Below are positions 50,642 through 60,500 of a stretch of DNA of 64,000 nucleotides, piece after piece (within the stretch, counting starts at the first letter, position 1; each line of letters begins with the position of its first letter). The translations under genes and the position numbers were made by a program. The stretch spans positions 1 through 64,000 of the forward strand of contig JABLTG010000077.1 of NCBI GenBank assembly GCA_016618085.1, given 5' to 3'. The stretch is from Neovahlkampfia damariscottae (Eukaryota; Heterolobosea; Selenaionea; Neovahlkampfiida; Neovahlkampfiidae). A model generated the notes under the pieces. It was not told where the DNA came from. It saw only the letters and a program-made list of their open reading frames with translations, and did not search any database.

Positions 50642-52363
50642 TTATAAAAGTAGATCAATTTTATGTTTGGCTGAAGGTCCAAATGAAATAAATAGTATTG
50701 GTTTTTTCAATTTTTGTTGAATTTTGATGATGAATTGAATGATATTTCTCAAAAATTTTTCATTAATATTTTCAAAATTTTTCTGGAAATACTCTTCAAT
50801 CTTATTTTTCAATTTCAAATCTTGTTGGGATAATTTATTCAATTCTAGTTGTTCAAGAGTGGAATAAATAGGTTCTGAGGTTTGTAATAGTTTAAATAAC
50901 TTAATTTCTTTGTAAAAATCTTCAAAATTCCCCTTGTTTAATTTTGTCAAAAAAATGAAATCATCTTCTTCATAAAACTCAGATTTGGTATTTTTCAAGA
51001 AGACCATATTTTCTTCGATTTTTTGAATTTTATATTTTAAACATATGACAAAATCATATGTATTTTCATGGAATCCATTTACTATCTGATCAATACAAGT
51101 CAATGAAATGGTATTGGAATTATAGATTTGAGATCCAAAATTTGATGCAACAAAATCAAATGGTCCAATTCTGAAATCACCTTGCCAACTTGAGTATTTA
51201 TTATGTTGTTCTTCAATAACCTTTTTCCAAGTTTCATTTTCTGTAATCAAAGGTCCATGTCCGTGTCTTGATGAATAACATCTCAATGCGCCAATGGAAA
51301 TCATTTTAAAATCCTTCTTCACTTTCTTCATGATCTCAATAGCAGGTTCATCATTGCAAATATTTTTAGTGATATGTGGATAAACACCATAAATTCTATC
51401 CAACAAAGCACCCTGTGAACCTTCAAAAATTACATCAAAGTTTTGTGTCAATTCTTCTTTGATTATTTCAATTCCATCAACAAATTTATCTTTCAATTGA
51501 TTCTTAAACCCTAAAAAATCTTTGAAAATTGAATCTACTGTATGATTCATAATAAAATTTATGAACAAATCATGTGCGTTTTGATAAGATTCTTGATTGA
51601 ATTTAATTTGATTTTTCATCAATTTTAAGAAATTCTCGTCATAGATTTTATCAAATTCTTGGTTTTTATAATTTTTCAGAATCTTTCTCACAATGTCCAT
51701 TTTATCAGTATACATTTGTTGAATCTTTGAAAATAGCACATTTTCATCATTCAAATCTTTAATTTGTAAATTATTAATCTTTTGTTTTTTTCCTTTGTCC
51801 TTTGAATAACATATTTCACCTTGAGGAAAGTTTAAAGGATTTGAATAATAAGAATCATCAACACAATCACCGACTCCCATCCCAGTAGTTCCATATCTCA
51901 CATTTCTCAACATTTCAAAAATTCTATTCACCAATTGATTCAATGGTGTTATTAGGTAACATTCTTTATCAATTAATAAATTATCAAAAATATCTGGAAC
52001 TATGTTATCTTTCAAATAATTTCCCTCTCCAATTAATGAATATGGAAAAATAAACATATATTTGCTCAATAAAGTTTTTGTTCCTTTAACCAATGAACCA
52101 GCTCCAAATTGACCAAAACAATGATGAATTCCATCATTTGTTATCACATTATGCATTGCTTGAGGACCTCCATATCTTTTTATTTTTGATTTTTTTTTTC
52201 TTTTACCTCACTGAAAGTGTTAATATTTATTATTTTTTTTACCAACAAGCCTGGAATTTGTTTTGTTTGTCAAATAATCTACTGTAGTTCCTTTACCTTC
52301 ATCACCATAGAATAAACCGTTTATAATGTAAACTGTCGGTTTTTGTTCTGTTTGTGTGGACAT
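50642..52363 (-). CDS. Non-canonical adenylosuccinate-synthetase-like (PurA-fold) protein
   Basis: Exons 52363-52243, 52210-52207 (4 nt) and 52175-50642 give 552 residues. The P-loop is GLFYGDEGKGTTVDYL. VVRYGGPQAMHNV, then HHCFGQFGAGS, GTTGMGVGD and GSQGALLDRIYGVYPHITK, match PurA-type enzymes (IMP + Asp + GTP to adenylosuccinate). The HHCFGQFGAGS version resembles a separate bacterial family I remember from actinobacteria, not the usual eukaryotic enzyme. It is longer than PurA (about 430). VVRY is completed only if a 4-nt exon (TGAG) is used between a 32-nt and a 31-nt intron. Substrate and origin (possible transfer) are inference. The start codon is 50 bp from the divergent nucleotidyltransferase gene. 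Confidence 0.8.
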
Positions 52364-52381
52364 TTAACACTTTTTAATTAT

Positions 52382-52388
52382 CCAATCA
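52382..52388. promoter_or_regulatory. CCAATCA element in a 50-bp divergent gap
   Basis: ATCCAATCAATTTAG lies between the divergent ATGs at 52363 (minus) and 52414 (plus), 18 and 25 bp from them. It is the only such element in the gap. Confidence 0.6.
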
Positions 52389-52413
52389 ATTTAGTTTCTC
52401 AAATTTGGAGTTG

Positions 52414-53428
52414 ATGTCAACAAAAACAAATTTTGAGAAGGAAAAATTGGAAAAAGAATTTGAAGAAGTTTTAAATTATATCAGTTCAGTTTCAGACTAT
52501 CCAAAAATTGCTGAATTCAAAAACAAAATAGAAAAAATAATTCAAACACAATTCCCAGATGCAAAATGTTTTTTACATGGATCAAATGCATCAAAACTTT
52601 CACTAAAGAATAGTGATGTTGACTTGTGTGTCCAAGTTAAAAACATTTCATGGTTAGAATTTTCACAAGTGATGATTAATATTTTCGAATACAATAAATT
52701 TAAAAGCATTAAGAATATTGAGGCAAAAACCAATTTAATCAAGTTTCATGATCCTTTTGAAAAATTGGATTGTGATTTAGCCTTTGACACAAATTTTTGT
52801 GTGAAAAAAGCAGAATTGATCAACAATTACATTAAACAACATAAAATTGTAAAAGAATTGATACTACTGGTGAAATATTTTGCAAAGAAGAGGAATATAC
52901 ATCAATCTATTGAATATTATCCAAATTCTTTATGTTACTCAATGATGTGTTTGTACTTTCTTCAAATGAAAAGGATTATACCAGTTTTCAATCATAAAAT
53001 ACAAAACAATGAAGTAGAATATGAATTTGATGTAAAACATGAGTTGAAGGGAGATTTTTTAATATCTGATTTGTTTATTGAATTTTTTGAATTTTATGCA
53101 TTCAAAGTTGATTTTGAAAAATATTGTGTCAGTGTCAGAGAAGGAAGTCTCATTTTTAAGCAAGATACAGAAATTTCGAAAACCAATACACCAAAGAGTT
53201 CGAATTCGATTTTATTTACTTTTGTTTTTTTTGATAGTTTTTTGTGTTGAAGATCCAATGATTTTGAAAGAAAATTGTTGTAGAACTGTCACCAATCATA
53301 CTTTAAGATATCTTAGATCCGAATTCAATAGATGTCAGGATTTATTAAAAAAAGGGAAATCATTTGAATTTGTTTGCAAAATAGGAAAGGTAAAAAATGA
53401 CAGAGAAAAATGGAAAGTTGATAAATAA
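52414..53428 (+). CDS. Cid1/TUTase-type non-canonical poly(A) polymerase
   Basis: Exons 52414-53197 and 53238-53428 give 324 residues. The catalytic block FLHGSNASKLSLKNSDVDLC has GS-x(n)-D-x-D, and the third Asp is in FEKLDCDLAFD. LVKYFAKKRNIHQSIEYYPN followed by SLCYSMMCLYFLQ is the TUTase/PAP central domain, and IFCVEDPMILKENCCRTV is the C-terminal PAP-associated motif that appears only after removing a 40-nt intron. Such enzymes add U or A tails to RNAs. No RNA-binding domain is attached. The start at 52414 (MSTKTNFEKE) is the first Met after the shared CCAATCA. Confidence 0.87.
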
Positions 53429-53498
53429 TGAACTATGTCTCCAAATAAAAAAAAATGAATTCAGGACTATTTGAAATAAAAACAAAGTTTCAATTTGA

Positions 53499-53505
53499 CC
53501 AATCA
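53499..53505 (+). promoter_or_regulatory. TTGACCAATCA element of the F-box/ankyrin gene
   Basis: A full-consensus TTTGACCAATCAGA ends about 20 bp before the ATG at 53525. Confidence 0.55.
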
Positions 53506-53524
53506 GATACTTTTATTTACCGCA

Positions 53525-55041
53525 ATGTTGGATTCACTACCTGCAGAGGTGGTTGAGGCAATTCTTTCAGTTATTCCTCCATACCCATACCACTTTACTC
53601 TTCGTTTAGTTTCGAAAAATATCAAGAATATTGTTGAAAATTATGTGAATCCACAGTTTTGTTTTTCACACATTTTTTCGCCACCTGAAGAAGAATTTCA
53701 ACAAATTTTGGATTTATACAAAAATAAAAAGAATTTAGAATTGGTAGAGTTGGTGAGCCTTCCTGCTGACTTAAATATGGAACAAGAAGAGTTTGTACAA
53801 ATTTTGTCAATGTTTCCAAATTGTAAAAAGTTGATAATTCCTTTTTATAGACACAATATTGATAATTTAATTGAAAATCTTGAACTTTTTGTGGATTTAA
53901 AGGTAGAACATCTTTCTTTTATTGGAGCTTATGACTGTGAAGTAAAGAAATACAAAAAAGTATCAAGTTTAAGAAAATCATTTCCACAATTAAAAACTGT
54001 CGAAGTAACCTTCAACAACAAAGGTATAAATAGTATGAGACATCAATTTTTTCAGTATAAAAGATTGAGAAGTTTAAACATGAATGAAGCAATATATTTG
54101 ATTGAATCTGGAATAAATGTAAATATGCCAATATCGGAATTAACACGCGATGAATTAACATTTACATTGATGGATTTAGCTTGTGGTAGATGGGATCCAG
54201 GTGATATATCTGTAGTTAGTAAAATTATTTTTTGTAACTCAATCATCAAGAATTGATGGTAGAAATTGGAGGTGATATTGACAAAAGCTTGAGACCAAGT
54301 ACATGGTCAAAATTAATTGAAAGATGTGCAGAAAATGAATTTAATGAAGATGATATATTATTGTATCTTTGTGGATTCATGAGAAAATTGAACAAACCAA
54401 TTTGGACTGAAATGACATTCCCTGAAATCCTTCATGCAATTCAGTGTATTTCTGGTGATTTTTATTTCTTAAAAACCAGTATTTATGAAAGAAAATATGA
54501 AGGATTAGTCGAAGTAATGGATTATCTTGTCAAAAATGACTTAATTATTTTTGATTTTAATGAAATGTTTCATCATGCTTTGCATTCTGAGGAACTTTTT
54601 CAATTTTTCAAAAAACAAAAAGTAAATTTGAACAAGAATTGTTCAGAAAATTTATTTCATTCACTCTCAAACAAGTACAATCATGCTATTGAAGCGTTAT
54701 TGAAAACAGATTTTGATGTCAATTTTATTGATGAGAAATCTCAAACATTACTCCATGCAGCGATAAAATCAAATTTATTTGATGAAGCAGAACTGTTGAT
54801 TGATATGAATCCAAAAGTAATAAACCACCAAAATCATAAAAAACAAACTATTCTTCATTTATTATGTCAAGGAAAAATGAGTGAAAAAAAACAAGATATT
54901 TTCAAAAAAATCAAAGATAAAATTGATATCAATTTACAAAACGAATCCAATAAAAAAGCATGTGAATGTATTCAAAAAAGATATACTGAGGATTATCCAA
55001 ATTGGATATTTTCAAAAAAGAGAGAAAGAGAAACAAAATAA
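53525..55041 (+). CDS. F-box / ankyrin-repeat protein
   Basis: Exons 53525-54219 and 54252-55041 give 494 residues. The N-terminus MLDSLPAEVVEAILSVIPPY followed by LRLVSKNIKNIV is an F-box, pointing to an SCF ligase adaptor. The C-terminal half has ankyrin repeats (SQTLLHAAIKSNLFDEAELL, KKQTILHLLCQGKMSEKKQD). The 32-nt intron sits within an ankyrin-like unit (SVVKLMVEIGGDID). The architecture parallels the gene at 5.7-7.1 kb. The target is unknown. Confidence 0.8.
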
Positions 55042-55050
55042 ATGTCAATT

Positions 55051-56112
55051 TTACAAATTTGATTCTTCATGTAGTATCAAATACTCTCTTGTACTAAATC
55101 CAAATTTCAAAACATCAAATTCATGTAATTCATAATATCGACTGTCATCTAATTTTTCGTCATTCAAAAATGTTCCATTGGTTGATTTCAAATCAATAAC
55201 ATAAGGTTTAACTTTTTTCTTTTTTTTTCCATCAACTTCTCTGAAACATAATACAGCATGTTGTTTTGAACAACTCTCATGATCAATTGGAATATCAGCA
55301 ATTCCTCTATCTTTTCCAAATAAGAAATTTGTTTGTTTATAAATTTTATAGGGTTCTCCAATTTGTTTGTCTTTTTTAAAGACATGTAATCTCCAATTTT
55401 TTGTTGGTAATTTTAATTCTGGAGGTTCAAACCATTTCAAATCTTTTCCATTCAATGTGTTTGTTCCTTTGTACAATTTTCCAGAAGGTTGATAATTTGG
55501 TTCATCTTTAACTGTAATTGGTTCATCTTCTTGTTGTTTTTCTTCTTCTGTTTGTGTCTTGTTGCTTGTGTGTTCAATTTTATTTTGATTTTTTTTTTGT
55601 TGTTTTAATTTTTCTTGTTCTCTTTCTTCTTCCAATTTTTTTCTTTTTTTTTCTAATTCTTCTTTTCTTTTTTCTTCTCTTTCCTGTTTTTGTAATTTAA
55701 ATAGTACATCTTGTTTTTCTCTTTCAAGTTGATTTTCCAAAAGTCTTTCTGAATAAGTTTTTTTATCTTTTTTATCAGGTGATAATTCTCTTTTTCTCCA
55801 TCGAGATGTATATGAGTTTTCTCTGTCTGCAATTGTTTTGACTCTAAAATCATCAAAAACATCTTTTGGATTTTCATTTTCAATGATTTTGGCTGATTCA
55901 TTTAAGTATTGTTCTGGTGCAGAATATTGTTGAGCCATTTTTCTCCAATTTGATGTTTGGTCATAAGTAGTTTCTTCATCTTCATCACTTTCATATTTTC
56001 TTTTTTTTTTCTTTTGAGTAATAACTTTCTCTTCTTTGTAAAAAGGTTCCTCATAAGATTTTAATTTCTCTCTTTCCTTTCTAGCTCTTTTTATTTCATC
56101 ATCAACGTTCAT
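55051..56112 (-). CDS. SNIP1: SNIP1/Pml1-like FHA protein of the RES splicing complex
   Basis: The C-terminal FHA domain (about residues 225-345) matches SNIP1 closely: NWRLHVFKKDKQIGEPYKIY, FGKDRGIADIPIDHESCSKQ, HAVLCFRE, KPYVIDLKSTNGTFLNDEKL and FDVLKFGFSTREYLILHEES. It would read phospho-threonine in the pre-mRNA retention and splicing complex. The N-terminal half is a charged coiled coil with a nuclear signal (KKKKRKYESDEDEE). Residues near 90-115 (KTIADRENSYTSRWRKRELS) recall an N-terminal motif of SF3B1-type proteins; this is from memory. The start at 56112 follows ATCCAATCG by about 30 bp. No introns. Confidence 0.9.
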   Translation of the reverse strand: MNVDDEIKRARKEREKLKSYEEPFYKEEKVITQKKKKRKYESDEDEETTYDQTSNWRKMAQQYSAPEQYLNESAKIIENENPKDVFDDFRVKTIADRENSYTSRWRKRELSPDKKDKKTYSERLLENQLEREKQDVLFKLQKQEREEKRKEELEKKRKKLEEEREQEKLKQQKKNQNKIEHTSNKTQTEEEKQQEDEPITVKDEPNYQPSGKLYKGTNTLNGKDLKWFEPPELKLPTKNWRLHVFKKDKQIGEPYKIYKQTNFLFGKDRGIADIPIDHESCSKQHAVLCFREVDGKKKKKVKPYVIDLKSTNGTFLNDEKLDDSRYYELHEFDVLKFGFSTREYLILHEESNL

Positions 56113-56201
56113 TGTTGGTTGAATAATCAAACAAAACGATTGGATCAATAAAATAACCCAATTTAATTGGTTAACCTCATCTAAAAAAAAATTTCCTAAA
56201 G

Positions 56202-57434
56202 ATGTCTTCATTGTCCCAAATCTCTTCAATTTCAGATTCAAAAGAAAGAATAGTTGCATATTCAAAATATATACAAAATGTTTTTGCTAACAATAATGAA
56301 AGTGGGGCTTTAGAGTTTTTAAAACACGGTAAAAAAGAAAAAAAGAATTAAAAAGAATAGTTCTGGAAAGTGATATACCACCTATTGTCAGTAGAAGTTG
56401 TTTATTTGAATATTCCAATGGTTTGAAAAAACTTGACCTTGAAATAAAAAAAAAACTTGCGGAAAAATCATTATCGTTATTGGAACCAAGACAAACATCT
56501 TTTGATGAACAAATTTCAGAAATCAAAGTTATAGTAGCTGATATTTATGAAGAAGAAGCAGATTATTTAGAAGCAGCTAAAATGTTGGCATCCATTTCCA
56601 TGGAAGGATCAGTACCAAAAAGTGACGCTGAAAAATTATCACATTTTCTTCATATCGCACAATTATATTTAGGAGTTGAAAAACCTGAATATGCTGAAAG
56701 TTATGTAACTAAATCAGCTCAACTTGTTGATGATGTTGATGACACAAATTTAAAAATGAAATACAAGTATTGTTTTGCACAAATTCAAGATTCAAACAAA
56801 CAATTTTTAAAAGCATCAAGACTTTATTATGATTTAAGTCATAGATTAGTTGAATCAGAACAACAAGGTTCATTAAAATCATCAATGATTTGTGCTATTT
56901 TATCTAAAGCAGGACCACAAAGATCAAGAATGTTATCAACTTTATTTTCAGATGAACGTTGCTCGGAAATTGATATTTTTTCAATTATGGAAAAAATGTT
57001 TCTTGGACGTATTTTGAAAACTGAAGAAGTTAAAATTATTGAAAAACAACTTCAAGGACATCAAAATTCTTATGTTGATGATGATACAACAGTCCTTCAA
57101 AAAGCTGTTATGGAACATAATTTACTCTCTGCCTCAAATGTTTATAAAAATATTACTTTTGAAGAATTAGGGAAATTATTAGGAATTTCTGCTCATAAAG
57201 CTGAACAAATGGCTTCAAAGATGATTTTAGAAGATAGAATGAAAGGTAAAATTGATCAAATTGATGGAATTATTCAATTTGAAGATGGTAAAATATTTAA
57301 TTGAATTTTTATTTATATTGTTTTTAGATGATCAAAATTTATTACTTTGGGATAAGAAAATTGAAAAACTTTGTAGATCTGTCAGTACTTTATCTGAAAA
57401 AATTCAAAAAGATCATCCTCAAATTACTCTTTAA
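56202..57434 (+). CDS. CSN4: COP9 signalosome subunit 4
   Basis: Exons 56202-56328, 56361-57287 and 57328-57434 give 386 residues. The protein aligns over its length with CSN4: [60 protein letters not shown] and the PCI/winged-helix end [33 protein letters not shown]. It is part of the complex that removes NEDD8 from cullins, which fits the F-box and elongin genes nearby. The first intron must end at AATAG (56360), because earlier AGs give a stop or an intron too short. CCCAATTTAATTGG lies upstream. Confidence 0.95.
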
Positions 57435-57521
57435 TTAAAAATTATTTTGTTCTCTTGGTTGATTGGTTATCTCTTTGTGAGGATGAAACAAAAGAAAATT
57501 CTGAAATCTCAAATTGATAAT

Positions 57522-60500
57522 TTATTCAATATTTATTTTCAAAATTTTGTAAATTTTCAATTTCAATTCATCCATTTTTACAGGTTTATGAATTACATCT
57601 TCAATATCAACAACTTCTTTAATTCTTTTCGCTTCAGTTTCAAAATTTGCAGTTACAATCAAAATTGGTATTCCTTTAGTTTTTTTGTTTTCTTTGATTT
57701 CTTTGGAGGCAGCAATACCATCTTTAATGGGCATATTTACATCCATCAAAATCAATTGATAATCTTCTTTGACTGATAAGTCAACACCTTCTTGACCATT
57801 CACTGCAATGGTTATGTCACAATTTGGTATAATTTTTTTCAATAATTTTGCTAATACTAATTGATTCATTTTGTTATCTTCAACAATCAAGAATTTGAAG
57901 TTTCCATTGCAACCATTCAGAATCGTCTTTAATTTTTCAGAAGTAAGTGGTTTTTGAATAGTCAAATATTTCTTAAATTTTTGAATTGGATTTGATGTAA
58001 GAATACAAAACTTAAATTTTGATTGATCAAATAATTCAATTTTATCGGCGAATTTCATTGAAACGAAAATAATTTGAACTTCATTTTCATTTTCTTTTAA
58101 AATTTCAAAAGTTTCTTCAGTTGAATTAGAAATCAAAACTCTATTGTATATTTCAGAAAATATATTAGATTCAGATGGTTCACTTTTATCTTCAAATAAA
58201 ACAATGGTTGATTTGATTTTTTCCTCATTTTCAGTAGTAGTTGATGAAAAGATTTTTGATATTTTTTGAATAAATTTTGTAATTTTTAAAGGTTTGAATA
58301 AAAATTCGGTTGAAACTTTGATGATATTATTTGAATCTAAAAGGGAAATAATTTTGGCTTCTTCGGATTTCAATTGGTCTAATTCTTTCAAATTTGGTTC
58401 GTCAATAATGATCAAAGATGTTTCCTTTAAATTTTCAGTTGTTTTAATTTTCAATTCATTTAAAATTTGACAAATAATATCTTTCAACAACGAATCATTG
58501 GTTTTTAAAAGACAAGTTTTTCCATCAAAAACTTGAAAATATTTTGAATGAAAAAATTGAACTTTGATCGGTATTTTGATATAAAATTGTGAATTTGCAA
58601 AAACAAATTTTCCATTCAAATCGTTAATAATATTCTTCGCAATTAACAAATCAACTTCCTTTGTCGAATTCAAATCAATTCCATCTTCGAATATAAAATT
58701 TAAACTCAAATATTTTTCTTCAGTGATATCAATTTCAAAGTTCGTTTTCAAAAAATTGTTTGAAATAAATGAAAATAGATGGAAAATGATTTGATAAATC
58801 AAATCAACATCAACTACAATTTTCACATCTTTTAATAGCAATTGGATGTTCAACACTTTAATCAAAACAAATTTGGAAATTAAAAACTTTTCAATTTCCT
58901 GTATAAAATTAACAAAATAAATCAATTTTTCATTCAATTTTTTTGATATTTGATATTCACACATTTTCAGAATATTATTGAATATTAAATTCAAATGTTC
59001 AGATGAATCTAAAGCGGATTCAATTATTGAATTAAATTGATACAAATTTTCATTAGTTTCATGTTTCAAATATTGTAACATTCCCATTACTCCATTTAAT
59101 GGGGTTCTTATTGAATGAGTAAACTCAAATATCAATTGGTTGATAGATTTCAATTCAGTGATATTGTATTTATTTGATAGAATGACTTTTTTCCCTGAAC
59201 ATGGATCTAATATCTTAAAGTATTCATCTTTAAAATATAAACCTTCTTTTTCCATTTTAAGAACTAAATTCTCTTCGACAATCTTTTCACCGATTTTAGT
59301 TTGTGGAAGATTCTTTTGAATTTTTTTAGAAATTTCTTCAGGGATTAAATTTTTATCACCAAAAAGAGAATATTCTAAATCATTTCTAAATAATATTTTT
59401 TTTGCGTTTTCGTCATAAATTGAAATCAAATTCTTCATGTAAATTTTGGAACAATAAAGTAATCTTGTATCTTGTTCATTTAATTCTGAATTGAATGGAA
59501 TTTGAAAAAATATCAAAGTACTTGGTTTGAATTCTTCCTTATTTAAAAAAATTGGAGCGCAACATAATTGAACAGTTCTTGGTTTTCCATTTGGAAATAT
59601 TAAATATTCATCTTGAAAGATATTCGAAGTTCTTTGAATGTAGTTCAAAATTCTTTTAAAATAAGGAACATTTTGACTTGAAGTTTGTGCCATATCGATC
59701 AATGTTAATTCTTCAACTGATTTTTTTGACCAGACATTTAGACCTGCTGTATTTCCCCATAGTAATCTCAGTTCATTGGTATTTTCTTCAAGATGAACCA
59801 CATTCACAGGATGAGGAAAGAAATTGAATATTTCTAAATGTCCTTCTAATTCCATATTATTCATATTCGAATCTAAAGCCCATTCGGGAAGTGGAACATC
59901 CTTTCTTTCTGTTTTCGAAATATCTTCCTCTTCGTCATCCAAAAAGTGTGCATATTTGATAAATACTCTGTTTAAGTCTGAAAGAACAATAGGTTTAAGA
60001 ATAAAGTCATCAACTTTTGCATTGATCAATTCATGAATTCCTGGGTTATGACCGGATACTAAAATGATTGGAATATCAGATTTTTTCTCTTTGATTTTCT
60101 TTGCCACATCTAAACCTGATAATTCATTCATGTAATAATCAGTGAATATTATTGATTTATCTTCATATTTTTCAAGTAATTTCTCTCCATTACTGACAAA
60201 TTCTAAATCAAAATTTCCAAATTTTTTCGTAAACTTTGAAAAGATTTTTTGATTGAACTTGTTGTCTTCTGCAAAAATGATTTTTTTCTGAGATGAATTA
60301 AAATAGTTAACATTCCATTTTTTAAACAAACAAGTCAAAACTTCAATTGAAAAATCTGAAATTACATCATCAAATCCATACATCAATGTTTCTTTGATTG
60401 CTTTTTTGGTGAACACTTTTGCAAAGCAAATAATTTTACAATTTTTCTTTTGAATTCTAATTTCTTCAATCAAATCAAAATAATCCTTGTAATGAATTAC

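Noticed and set aside
50642-55041. A defence-type operon (PurA-like, nucleotidyltransferase, ankyrin)
   Set aside because: The genes are separately promoted eukaryotic genes with introns and lie on different strands, so operon logic does not apply.
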